DNA of 64,000 bases. It comes from Lucinisca nassula. Lineage: Eukaryota > Mollusca > Bivalvia > Lucinida > Lucinidae. Below, piece by piece: positions 54,060 to 64,000 of this stretch (within the stretch, counting starts at the first letter, position 1; every line of letters starts with the position of its first letter). Below the pieces are notes generated by a model. That model was not told where the DNA came from and ran no database searches. It saw only the letters and a program-made list of their open reading frames with translations. Location of the stretch: assembly GCA_963580285.1 (NCBI GenBank), contig OY757011.1, positions 150,349,092 to 150,413,091 of the forward strand, given 5' to 3'. The position numbers and the translations under genes were made by a program.

Positions 54060-54533
54060 TTAACCCTTTCCCACATAGATACACCTAATGCCCCCCCCCA
54101 CCCCCCCCCCCACACACAAAAAAAAATGGGGGTATGGTCCAGTCGGCTGCTTAAATGAAACCTGAGGGGTGTCTGGGGTAAAAAATGCCTGGAAATTGAT
54201 GCTTGAAAAACATGCTGCAAACAGTGAAAATAGCCAGTACCAAACCCTTAATTTTTGCCTTGACAGCTTTGTGAATATTAAGATTTGGTCAAAAATACAT
54301 GGGAAATCACACTTTTTGCCAATTTTGAGATGCCCCCTTTTCTAATCATGGCAACAATGATTTAGCCTAAAAAGGATTGCTATTGAAAGGCCACTGCCCA
54401 GTGAACATACAGGCCAAAATTTGGTGTTAAACGGACCATTCCCTATAAAATCACGGCTATTAGAAGTTACTGTCAGGCTGAATGCTGTGAAAATCGGCGA
54501 AATGCACAAAGTCCTCATGTGGGAATGGGTTAA
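54060..54533 (+). mobile_element. TTAA element, subfamily C
   Basis: TTAA at 54060-54063 and 54530-54533. TIRs CCCTTTCCCACATAGATAC and CATGTGGGAATGGG. The interior (GTCTGGGGTAAAAAATGCCT, AACAGTGAAAATAGCCAGTA) aligns with 45829-46473, with a deletion in the C-rich left part. Confidence 0.8.
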
Positions 54534-54838
54534 TCATGCAACTGTATCTTGTGTGCAATTCTAATGAGTTCACACAATATACTGTCAGAGATGTTCCTAA
54601 ATTATCCTCATTATGCTTCCTAACATGGTGTTATAATTAATTGTGGCTCAAACTACCCCTGTCTCGAACAACTTTTAATGGTCCCAGATGTGTGTCATTA
54701 GAAAAACACAAAACAAAAAAAAAAACTACGCTACGTTTCAAAGCAACAGAGAGCTCTTCTGATATCTCCAGATTGCATGCAAAGTCTTTATGCAAAATTT
54801 TAGCTGACACATTATTATAAATTTTATTTGTAACCCAG

Positions 54839-54891
54839 ATGGGGAGAAGAGATTGTGGACTATGCCTTATCTTGGATACCTTCAGAGACAG
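54839..54891 (+). CDS. MEIOB: MEIOB exon 7 (second OB fold), last exon seen
   Basis: The 53-nt exon lies between TTGTAACCCAG and GTAAGC. It completes a Leu codon and encodes WGEEIVDYALSWIPSET plus one base (residues 246-264). This matches the CWDxEx...SWxPxET segment of MEIOB. I found no convincing next exon between 54892 and 64000, so intron 7 is probably over 9 kb and the gene continues to the right. Confidence 0.82.
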
Positions 54892-54949
54892 GTAAGCATG
54901 CTTTTCTAGTACTGGTATTTCAGCAGAGTTTGATTGTCACCAACCTAAT

Positions 54950-55165
54950 TTGCTTCTGGTAAACCGCTCAGAAGGTCAAAGTCTACCCAGGAAAAGTGGA
55001 GGGTGTTGGACCACTCCTTAAACCCTAGTGCTTTCTTCGGGCTGTAGGGCTTGACATGTCATTTCACCTCAGTGTCGGGTAAATTAAAAGTCCCACAAAA
55101 TCGGAAGGCATGCCTCTAAAATGACCTAAATAGTGTTGATGGGCTGTAAAACATCAGCACACAAA
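54950..55165 (+). mobile_element. SINE family 2, diverged
   Basis: It runs from CTTCTGGTAAACCGCTCAGA and CATTTCACCTCAGTGTCGGG to TAGTGTTGATGGGCTGTAAA, with a CACAAAAAAACAAAAACAAA tail. It lies in intron 7 just after exon 7. Confidence 0.75.
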
Positions 55166-55985
55166 AAAACAAAAACAAATGCAAGAAATTTCAAGCATGT
55201 CATATGACTCAGATTTTTAGTGTCAAGTAAGTAGAGCAGATACAAAGTAGATGTATTTCACTTTGTTTGTTTGTTTGATCATAGGGGCTTGAATCATGAA
55301 AAAATAAAATAAAAAAATAAAAAAATAAAATGAAAAAAAAAAAAAAAATTTTTTTTTTTTTTTGGTACTATAATAGAGACAAGGGGGGAAACTTCGACTC
55401 CATTTTGGGGGGGGGTTACCTCATTTTTCCCAGTGTATCTTTTTCGCAAATGCAGTTTTTCACCTGCTTATTACGAATTATACAAGTTAAATATGTCCAC
55501 TTTGCAACAATAATCCGCCTCTGTCTGTCACTTGCAGGAAACATGTTTTTCTCGCATGGATTACCCCAGCAAAGCAAAATTCGGCATAAACGTGTGACAA
55601 AAATTTTCAGGTTTTCATCATTCACAAGCGAACTAGTGTTACGGAGGAAACTTTTTTCGCTTTCAACTGATGTCTTTCATTAAAATGAACCTCTCTTGAC
55701 CAATTTGAATCCAAAATGATGTACTTGCAGCTCTAAATTTAGATTTTACTCCTTTTACATCGCTTTATGTAACAGATCAAGAAAACAATCGTCGCGAAGC
55801 TTGGTTTTGCTGATTCCGGGCTACTCTATCGATGAACTGACGACCGGAACGACCGGTGCTGTTTAATTTTTATACCGTTCGAAGTAGTGACAAATGAGCA
55901 TTATCGCTATTTTTCTTCCATTTTCAACTAAACCCGAAGAGGGCTCACAGACGTTGTATACTGCATATACTCCAGTTTTGAAGGC
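55166..55985. other. Intron 7 stretch with A/T homopolymers
   Basis: 55290-55363 is A-rich and ends in about 16 A followed by about 17 T, itself a perfect A/T palindrome, then a G run near 55408. The remaining ~500 bp holds a 117-codon ORF starting in the A tract that has no recognisable domain. Confidence 0.45.
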
Positions 55986-56223
55986 TGAAAGAGTACACAG
56001 TCACCATGTAATTACGGTAGGGTTCTTTAACCTGCACAGGGGATGGTTCTCCCTGCACAGGGGTCTCCAGTTAATGCCCAGATTCGAAGGACGATGCACT
56101 TTATGATATTCATACCGGCAAAATTTATTATGCCAATGGAACGTGTTCTGACGCCGAAATCTTGTCACCGCTGCTGGGGATCGAACCTGGAACCTATAGC
56201 ATCTGAGGCACTGAGCTAGGTGG
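55985..56223 (-). mobile_element. SINE family 4, interrupted at its tRNA-like head by a hAT
   Basis: On the minus strand: A box TAGCTCAGTGCC, B box GGTTCGATCCCC, then CGGTGACAAGATTTCGGCGT, AAAGTGCATCGTCC and CTGGAGACCCC as in 22080-22522. The hAT at 56232 splits the first bases of the head; matching flank continues at 59410. Confidence 0.7.
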
Positions 56224-56231
56224 GTGGTTAA

Positions 56232-59200
56232 TAGGGCTGCCGCGATAAATCGTAATACCGGTTAATCTATCGATGAAAGGCAGCAAAACGATTATCGATG
56301 AAGATAAAATGCTAATCGGTTATTTAAAGAAAGTTTCCTGTAGGTTGTTTTCAACAAAATCACGCATTTGTTCTTGTTTTCAAGCCGACATTTGTGTCTG
56401 TTTTTCATTCCGGAAGTTTTGATTCATAACGGAAGTAAGAAGGTACGGGATTAATTTGTGTATCGAATCAACGTTAGTGAGCGACACTAAGCGTTGGGTT
56501 CGGAGCGTGCAAAGTCGGTGCCGTAAATTACCATATAACAACTTCTTTGATGGAAAACTCTTTTTGTTTCGACTCTGCTTTGAATAAAGATTTATTTCTA
56601 AAATGTGCACTGCTTATTCTCGCTCAGCATTTCATATTTCAAGCCAAAATTTCGTTTGTGGCGTGGGGTGTTCCACTATTCTGAATAGAATAGAACAAAG
56701 GTCGGAAATAACCGTAAAAAGTCGGGAAACTGTTCGTCAAAAATATCCGTGACGACTGTTTCCGAAGTCAAAATGACGTCATGAAATATCGGTTATTACG
56801 TCATATAAACAACGCTTTGTTCAAATCTCTCAACATGGCAGCACTAAAGAAGATATTTGACTTCCCGGGGCATGCCAAAAGTCCCGTTTGGAAGCATTTC
56901 GGTTTCTACAGTTTGGAAGGGGGCGAAGGGCCAGTGGTCTTGGACAAATCTAAGGCTATTTGTAGACACTGTCATACTGCTATCAAATACACTGGAAATA
57001 CAACCAATCTTCAGAACCACGTTGATAAGAAGCATGGAACCTTCGTGGAACAGAAGTCAGCAACAAAACAGCCGACCCTCACCCAGTGCTTTACATCCAA
57101 AACTAAGCTTGGCTTCCATTCAGATAGGGCCATGGAAATCACACAGGCTATTGGGGAGCATTTGTTTCTTGATCTCAGGCCGATTTCTGCTGTTGATTCG
57201 CCGTCATTTAGAAACATTCTTGCAAAAGCTGAGCCAAGATATACAGTTCCTGGACGTACTTACTTTAAGGATAATCTTATACCCAAACTGTATGAGAAAA
57301 CGAAAGCTGACATCATTAAAGAACTTAAAGATGCTGTTGGTGGTGTTTCAGTTACAACTGATTGCTGGACGTCTCATGCGACAGAGTCATATATGACTGT
57401 GACAGCTCATTTGTCAGTAAGGACTATGAACTGAAATGCTATGTGCTGCAAACTCGTGAGCTTGGGGATAGGCACACTGCTGAAAATCTTGCTTCAGAAC
57501 TTGAGAAATGTGCGACGGAATGGGGACTAGAACGGCCAACTGTAGTCAGTGATAATGCTGCTAATGTCTTAAAGGCAGTACGTTTGTTAAATTGGCGAAG
57601 TATCCCATGTCTTGCACACACTATAAACTTAGCAGCAAAAAGTGGTTTACGTGTACAACAAGTATCAAAACTTCTTGCCAAAGCCAGGGATATTGTGGCC
57701 TATTTCAAACGGTGTGCATATGCCACTAAAGTCCTCCATAAAAAGCAGGAACTACTTCAAGTCTCAAATCATAGCCTGATAATCGACGTGGATACCCGTT
57801 GGAACTCAACCTATGACATGCTGGAGCGTCTCCTCAGTCAGACAGCAGCAATACACGCCACGTTTACTGACCCTGACATTAAGAAAGAACGTGCAATTCT
57901 TCTAACAGCGGAGGAACAAACAAGTGCCGAGGAACTCATTAATGTTCTGAAAGAACTAAAAACAGCTACGACCATTATTTGTGAGCAATATGCTCCGTCT
58001 GTTAGCATGATATTACCAGTTCTGTCCAAACTGAAACGTTCACTTACTGTTTTAGATTCAGACACTGCTATGGTCAAAGCTGTGAAAACAGCAACTCTAA
58101 CTAATCTGAACCAGCGATATCTTGATTGTGACCTTTACATGCATCTTGTAGCCTGTTCTCTCCTTGATCCACGTTACAAAGACATGCCGATGGATGAAAG
58201 CATAAAAACTGATGCAATTAACTTGATTATAGAATCTGCATCCGTTGTGTCCAATTTGCCTTTAGCACCTCTAACAAATATCAAATCCGAACCAGAAAGT
58301 CAGCCTCTTAACAACACACCCCCGCTACCCACTCTTCCACCGGCATTGATGGAGCAACCCGCGACTCCACCCGAAATGTCCATTAAACCTGATGACATGC
58401 GTGAAACGCTCGGTGAAATGCCAGCCAAAAAGATCAAATCCGAGCATCAGTCAGCATTTCTTGATGACTGGTTCTCTGATGTTGTGTTAGTTAAAGTCGA
58501 AAACAAGCCGTCTGAAATGTCTGAGGTTGTCAGGGGGGAGGTCAACAAATATTTGCCCTCAGAACGTATATCCGCCAATACAAACCCTTTGGAGTGGTGG
58601 AAAGTCCAACAAATGCTCTTTCCTTCACTGGCAAACGTGGCAAAAATTTTTCTTGCAACCCCGGCGACATCTGTGCCAAGTGAAAGAGTGTTTTCAGCGG
58701 CAGGGTATACGGTCAATAAACAGCGAAGTACCTTATCTTCTGAAAACGTTGACAGACTTATTTTTTTGAACAAGAATTACAAACAGTCTCAGTAAAACTG
58801 TATAGGTGAAAACCTGTAGTTTTCTGCAAGTGTTCTTGAACATTACTGTTTTTATCCACTAGCTAGACTGTTGCTATTTCCTGAACGTTCAGATGGGAAT
58901 TTTAGTGTTTGCCTGACTATAACAAGTACAACTCATCAAACACTCATATTACTTGTTTAGTTTGTTTCTGGTTTCATCGTTCCTTAATAAAAAGTAGTTT
59001 CTCTTGAAATTACTTGACATTTATTTCAACGCTTTCCGTAGTTTGGTTGTTTTACAAAAGATATTCGTTACGTGAGTTAGGTTGTCACATTACTACAATA
59101 TGGCAGCCTGAAGCGCTAATTGCCAATTTGCTGCAATTACCACGCCAATTAAATGCAATTAGTATTTTTGAAAGATGTTTAGAGGGTAATTGGGCAAATT

Positions 59201-59401
59201 AAATGGAAGCATTATTACGTTTTGAACATGGTATGTCATCATTATATGTTTATTTTGGAAATTCTAACCGCACTGACTTCCGATAAGCAAGCTTGAAGTA
59301 GGCTAGTATGGACCTAGTCATTAGCGATTAGTAATCGGTAGCTAATCGGTAAGACCAGAACGGTAATCGATTGGCATTTTCAGGACGATTAGCCAGCTCT
59401 A
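56232..59401 (+). mobile_element. Autonomous-type hAT transposon, 3,170 bp, perfect target duplication
   Basis: Ends TAGGGCTGCC and, complemented from the right, TAGAGCTGGC. A perfect 8-bp duplication, GTGGTTAA, lies at 56224-56231 and 59402-59409. Subterminal AATCGGT/ACCGATT-type repeats occur on both sides. It encodes a BED-finger hAT transposase spanning 56781-58795 with one frameshift. The clean duplication and near-intact gene indicate a recent arrival. Inserted in a SINE in MEIOB intron 7. Confidence 0.93.
56781..58795 (+). pseudogene. hAT (ZBED-like) transposase with a single frameshift
   Basis: The enzyme cuts and pastes the element by its RNase H-like DDE fold. The first frame (56781-57434; an alternative start at 56835, MAALKK, is equally likely) has a BED zinc finger: W37, C61-x2-C64 and H80-x4-H85. 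It also carries the first catalytic Asp in TTDCWTS (D194). The second frame covers DYELKCYVLQTR, VVSDNAAN (second Asp), CLAHTINLAA, DVDTRWNSTYDML and the C-terminal dimerisation region NPLEWWKVQQMLFPSL ... SVPSERVFSAAG (catalytic Glu) to LIFLNKNY. The frames meet at about 57405-57415, where one base appears missing (CATTTGTCAG). All key residues are present. Total about 670 residues, normal for the family. Confidence 0.92.
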
Positions 59402-59545
59402 GTGGTTAAATTTAGGAAGGCAGGGATTACCCGTAGTTATCTCCTTACCGGACTCAGAAAAGTGAAATGTATTTTTTGTTGAAATCGTAGACGTTTTGTG
59501 TTATTTTCAAAACAGTTTCACACATGCTTGTGTAGGCAGAAATAA

Positions 59546-60934
59546 AACAAAGAGGACCCTGTATCGCTCACCTGAGCTAACAGATTCAAAGTTTCAGGAA
59601 GTGCCAACCTTTACTGAAGGATTAATGGAAGGACATGGTGATGACAGGGTAAGCATTTTCTGCAAATCAAGTAGAATGTAACTCTATGATAAATAGGCAG
59701 ACCTCACCAGTTTTCAAACGCATCCAAGCTTTTATTCCTGACTTGCTAAGAAGATCCGATATGAACTGATGGGGCTATGGTGATGACAAGTTAAAAAATA
59801 AGCAATTAACTGCTGCAATCAAGGGGATGTTACTCTGTGACAAATAGGCAAACCTCACGAGTTTTCAAACTCCTCCCAGCTTTTCTGTCTGATTTATTTG
59901 TTTGTAAGTTTTATAAAGATCCGATCAAAACTGAAGCGGCAGCAGTGCTAACAAGGTCGAAAATATGCATTTTTAAGCAATCAAAAGTTTTCGAACTCTT
60001 CCGAGGTTTCATCCCCAGCCACCTTACATATAAGTTTCAGAAAAATCCGATCAAAACTGAAGGGACTACGGTGATGACAAGGTCAAAAATCAACATTTTC
60101 AGCCATCAAAGGGACATAACTCTACGATAGATAGGCTGACTTGACCTGTTTTCGAACTCATCCAAGATTTTTCACCAGCCACCATACATATAAGTTTCAG
60201 AAAGATCCGATCAAAACTGAAGGGGTATGGTGATGACAAGGACGTAAATCTATGATAAACGGGCCAACTTGACCGGTATTCGAACTCATCCTAGGTTTTC
60301 TCCCCAGTCACCTTACATATAAGTTTCAGAAAGATCTGATCAAAACTGAAGGGGCTACGGTGATGACAAGGTCAAAAATCGACAGTTTCAGCCATCAAAG
60401 GGACATATCTATATAGTAAATAGGCCACCTTGGCCGGTATTCGAACTCGTCCGAGGTTTTATCCCAAGCCACCTTACATATAAGTTTAAGAAAGATCCGA
60501 TCAAAACTGAAAGGGCTACCGTGATGACAAGGTCAAAAATCGGCATTTTCAGCAATCAAAGGGACGTTACTCTGTGATAAATGGACGAACTTGGCTGGTT
60601 TTCGAACTCATCCGAGATTTTATCCCCAGCAACTTTACATATAAGTTTCAGAAAGATCCGATCTACGGATCTTTGAAGTGGCTACGGTGATGACAAGCAT
60701 TTTCCCATTGTAAGTCTATTAGAATTTGTGATTGCCATAGCAACCAAAGTTTTCATGCGATTTAAAAAAAAAACTAATTTAATCAATGCCCCACCTGAGG
60801 CATGCTCCAGATGAGAAATGATTGAGATCAGCCTGCAGGCTGCAGAGATATAGCTGCTCAAAAGTGTGTACAGACGGACGACAGAGGACCCACTATACTA
60901 TAAGCTCCCCTGGAGCCTTAGGCCCAGGTGAGCT
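59546..60934 (-). mobile_element. Hairpin-ended tandem-core element, copy D
   Basis: On the minus strand it begins AGCTCACCTGGGCCTAAGGC with a short hairpin (GCCTAAGGCTCCAGGGG), then GTCGTCCGTCTG. About seven core units of 126-161 bp follow, with AGTTTTGATCGGATCTTTC, AACTTATATGTAAGGTGGC and CCATCAAAGGGACATAACTC in + orientation. The 3' end on the minus strand is AGGTGAGCGATACAGGGTCC followed by TCTTTGTT. The core is unrelated to A-C, but both termini are recognisably the same family. Confidence 0.75.
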
Positions 60935-61811
60935 AATAAACAGCTAGCTTGTTAAAATGCCACCAATACATAAATGTTCAAAATGATGCAGCATGGAAAC
61001 AATTTGTTCCCTATTGCAACATTTTCCTTTTTATGTTTTGAAATTTTGATCCTGGGTCTCTATTGGCCGGTAAATGACAATAAGCACTATTGAGGTTGGC
61101 CCCATTGGGTGATTTAAGGGGACAGAACCCCTACAGTGCAGCACACCCATGCTCTCTCATCCGCGAGTTTCTGAAGTGGGCGCTTCTATTTATGAATTCG
61201 GCCAAATCCATTGATGTAGGGACTTGGGTAAGAAAAAACACTGCTCAATTCTTCTGCTCAGTAAGTTTGTATTAATCTGAATAGGCACCACAACATGGCA
61301 AACAAAAAAGGTCAGAATAAGCTATAGCATATCTACCTTGATTTTTTTGGGGGGGGGGAGGGGGGGAGGGGATGGGGGCGGGTGTGGTGCGGGGATCATT
61401 TTACGGTCCTTTCGAGTTTATTTCACTCATATCGAGCCGATTGTTTATCACATGTGGTTGAAGACCGTAGTATCCGGTAAAAAAAAAAAAACACCAAGCC
61501 TTCCGTTGCAGAACTTGAATGCCTTTAAATAGATGACTTTTATGAAAGGTTTGATTGTGAAGTGCTTAGATCTGTTGAAAAGTACTTGTATTAGCCTAGA
61601 GTGTAGTGGAAAGTAAGTGAGAAATGGGTCCTTTTCAATATATAGGACATTTAATTTTGGTGCTTTTGAGTAAAGCGGCATTCCAATCTTACTGTTTCTC
61701 GACTAGGCTATTTAAAGGTTATAAAACGTTTTTCATGCTCAATTCAGTGGAGCGTTAAATTTGTAATGCTCGCTATTTTTAAATACTGACAGTTCATCAA
61801 TTTTCCTGCTT
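60935..61811. other. Intron 7 stretch with a G-run tract
   Basis: A G-rich tract at 61349-61394 (runs of 4-11 G) is the only striking feature. A 61-codon ORF at 61090-61275 has no recognised domain. AAGGTCAGAATAAGCTA near 61310 recurs at about 61978 inside the next SINE. Confidence 0.5.
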
Positions 61812-62120
61812 AGATTTGTTTGTTTGATTTGAGGTTTAACGTCCCCGTCAACACCGCAAAGGTCATTTTGGAGACGTTGCTTCCAATTTTGTGGGACTTT
61901 TACCCGACCTTAAGATGAAATGACATCTCAAGCCCTGCCGCCCAATGAACAAATAGGGTTAATTAACATGGACCTAAAGGTCAGAATAAGCTACAGAATA
62001 AGACCCCGCTTTGCCTGGGCAGGCTTAGATGCTCTAAGCGGATTACCAGTACTCGTGTGCGGGTCGGTTTCAGCTCTGCGTGGAAGCATCATTTCTTCAT
62101 GCCCCGATGGGCGGGGCCGT
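61812..62120 (-). mobile_element. SINE family 2, full length, with small internal replacement
   Basis: TTTGTTTGATTTGAGGTTTA (tail), CGACCTTAAGATGAAATGAC, GCGGATTACCAGTACTCGTG and CGGTTTCAGCTCTGCGTGGA through CCCCGATGGGCGGGG (5' end). The segment at about 61970-62010 is replaced by GGTCAGAATAAGCTAC plus AGAATAAGACC. Confidence 0.8.
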
Positions 62121-62317
62121 TTCCTGCTTAGATAAGAACTGAATAATAGAATGTATGATGGGATTGAGGCCGAAACAAGGAATTTTCAAGCAAGTTTTCA
62201 GTTTAGTTAAGTATCATGTAGGGTTTTGTCGAGCATGGGACTTTAATGCACTGAAAACGAGCCCGAAGCCACGACCGCAATATTAATTATTTTTCTCATT
62301 CAAACACTTTCAGGAAT

Positions 62318-62610
62318 TTATTTGTTTGATTAGATGTTTAAAGTGCCCATCAACAGGTCATTTTGGAGACGTTGAATCCATTTTGTGGGACTTTTACTCG
62401 ACATTGAGATGAATTGACATCTCAGGCCCTGTCGCCCAATGAAACCAATAGGGTTTATAAGCATGAACGGTCTGACTCGCACCGCTTTGCCCGGGCAGGC
62501 ATAGATTCTTTGAGCGGTTTAGCAGTACTCGCGTGCGGTCGGTTTCAGCTCTGCTTGGAAGTGTCACGCAGCCCACCTATTTCTTTAAGCCCCGATGGGC
62601 AGGTTCGAAA
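62318..62610 (-). mobile_element. SINE family 2, full length
   Basis: ATTTGTTTGATTAGATGTTT (3' end), CGACATTGAGATGAATTGAC, CGGTTTAGCAGTACTCGCGT, GGTTTCAGCTCTGCTTGGAA and CCCCGATGGGC (5' end). Confidence 0.8.
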
Positions 62611-64000
62611 ACTTTAAAGAATGCGTTGTGAACTGCACAAGTATACAGAAATTAATAAGCGATAAAGCACATTCACACCAATGTAACACACAAAATGTCA
62701 GTATTTTAATATTCATACCTCCTGGAGAATATCGTTAACATTTTTCCATTGAGCCGCTAAAGTTTGTGTCTAAAGCATCCGTTTACATGTAAAGTGCTAC
62801 GCATGAAATAAAAACCAGTGCATGTACATTTCATGACCTGCTTTCTTTGACACTTGACAGCAGTTTGATGACAAATTAAATGTCCATTTCATTAAAAGTT
62901 GATAAGGACATGTCATTCTGACTGTTAAAAATGTACATTTAAGGGGAAACTGAGAAGCTGCTCCCTTAATAGCATGGATAACAAAACATGCTACAGAAGA
63001 CGGTTTTGAAAACAAAATTACCTCGGGCTCAATGTGGGTGTTTTGCAATGACTGACATAATGAGATAGCTAATAAACCCTAGAGTGAGCAGCGATATGAG
63101 GCAAAGAAAACAAACACTTAAGGTATCAAATTTATTTTTCTGCTGTTCATAATAGTACGAACGCAGTGATTTGTATGCAAAGTAAGTGAACCCTGAAGGG
63201 GTTCATGTAAACTTTGTTAGCGACTTGCTGTTGTTCATACTTTCATGAAAAGCAGAAAAATTAAGTTCATTGTTTTATAATAACATTCTATGCCCCTCAT
63301 CACTGGGCGAAAAATAATGCTTATAGGGCAAACTTTTTAACCTGAAAAACATTTACACGCCATTTTAATAAAAAAGAGAGGAACAGCGTTGACCTCACCG
63401 ACGCTCGTAGAGAACCATGGTTTAGAATGACGTCACTTGATGTCACTGAAAATCATGTGACTCGATGCGTTCACGGAAGTATGAACTATACTGTTTCCTG
63501 TGTGTTTGCATTACCTGTTTTTTTTTATTTATGAGCCGGATAAATTCCATACCCTATCAGTTGAGCATGAAAGAAAGTATAATCCTTGGGCCAGGTTGGT
63601 GCAGTTTAGGTCTGTACACCGTTCTTTCTACCTCTGGAATGAACAGTACACAATATTTCCATACCCCTCTACTTAATCTTAAGACCTCCACAAATTTAAT
63701 CCAAATATCTGAGAGAGAGAGAGAGAGAGGGAGAGAGAGAGAGAGAGCAGCAAACATTAGACAAAATACATGTTGAAACGCTTTTTCATTGGTTTCCACT
63801 TATCACAAAGAAAAAGAAGAAGGAAAATTCCTACAGGCCTATTGCCACCAAAACAGCCATTGTTATTTAGGTAACAACATTAGAACACACGCTTAAAGTC
63901 GTCAGTCATTCCGACCACTATGAATTCAAATTTGTAAAACAATTTCAAGTTATTTCTAGCCGTATCAATTTTAACTAAAATTCTGAACCGTTTGGCTTAA
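62611..64000. other. Right end of window, intronic or intergenic
   Basis: No exon or shared repeat is recognised. A (GA)n microsatellite with one GGG interruption lies at 63711-63747. ORFs up to 103 codons at 63465-63799 run through the GA repeat and are not supported as genes. Confidence 0.45.
63711..63747. repeat. (GA)n microsatellite
   Basis: About 18 GA dinucleotides with one GGG interruption. Confidence 0.95.

Larger units (their letters stand above)
26622..54891 (+). other. MEIOB: MEIOB-like gene, 5' portion: seven exons in one frame
   Basis: Seven exons with AG acceptors and GT donors join without a stop into 263 complete codons (plus one base). Phases agree at every junction (0, 1, 1, 2, 0, 2, 1 after exons 1-7). 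The product matches, from memory of the family, vertebrate MEIOB: VIGIVI, RFLMSFVVRDSPTCFVNATC, WGSENYI, LSENHSSV, YTLEDVLVNG, INLLAAIRK, RCELKLFDET and LSWIPSE all have clear counterparts in the same order. MEIOB is a meiosis-specific paralogue of RPA1. It binds single-stranded DNA through OB folds, works with SPATA22 and RPA, and is needed for meiotic double-strand-break repair in the nucleus. Roughly the last 200 residues, including the last OB fold, are expected beyond the window. Introns range from about 1.2 to 12.5 kb and are packed with transposable elements. Confidence 0.87.

Noticed and set aside
55330..55683. 117-codon ORF starting in the poly-A tract
   Set aside because: The first third is poly-Lys/Phe from homopolymers and the rest has no recognisable domain.
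56844..58773. Antisense and alternative-frame ORFs over the hAT transposase
   Set aside because: They overlap a coding region with clear BED, DDE and dimerisation motifs in the chosen frames and have no domain of their own.
61090..61275. 61-codon ORF as a host exon or next MEIOB exon
   Set aside because: It does not match the expected MEIOB sequence after the SWIPSET segment, and no acceptor in the right phase was seen.

Overview
The window is animal nuclear DNA from a repeat-dense genome, most likely a bivalve mollusc. I infer this from intron-containing coding exons, 5'-truncated LINEs, tRNA-derived SINEs with (CAAA)n tails, hAT, mariner and TTAA-type DNA elements, and dispersed hairpin-ended repeats with tandem cores of a kind I associate with bivalves. 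There are no operons, CRISPR arrays or bacterial signals. Nearly every short ORF lies in a repeat.

One host gene can be reconstructed. Seven exons on the + strand (26622-26804, 28043-28100, 40609-40740, 44268-44343, 47304-47496, 52793-52893, 54839-54891) join in one consistent reading frame of 263 complete codons. The product resembles MEIOB, the RPA1-like OB-fold protein of meiotic recombination. The gene continues past the window. Its introns hold almost all the transposable elements to the right of 26.6 kb. A promoter-like stretch with a short in-frame candidate 5' exon lies near 21.4 kb.

Layout. 1-14.2 kb: a truncated hairpin-ended element, a ~170-bp satellite, a 9.4-kb degenerate AGT trinucleotide array with higher-order structure, then more satellite and a second hairpin-ended element. 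14.2-26.5 kb: SINEs, a ~150-bp tandem array, four or five 5'-truncated copies of one LINE family, a foldback-like element, and a perfect 50-bp palindrome. 26.6-28.1 kb: first MEIOB exons. 28.2-37.2 kb (intron 2): a TTAA element split by a LINE, which itself carries two hairpin-ended elements, and by a non-autonomous hAT. 37.5-40.5 kb: a small TIR element, a SINE and a dead mariner with both ends intact. 40.6-54.9 kb: MEIOB exons 3-7 separated by TTAA elements, another non-autonomous hAT, SINEs and a 4.2-kb composite tandem-repeat element. 56.2-59.4 kb: a nearly intact autonomous hAT, broken by one frameshift, inside a SINE. 59.5-64 kb: another hairpin-ended element and more SINEs.

The most unusual signal is a set of elements with unrelated ~130-330-bp tandem cores but one shared plan: 5' terminal hairpin, then a CGTC-rich microsatellite, then the tandem core, then (in the copies whose 3' end can be seen) a tail ending in CTTGTT or a close variant. 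Several cores are saturated with nuclear-receptor-like half-sites.
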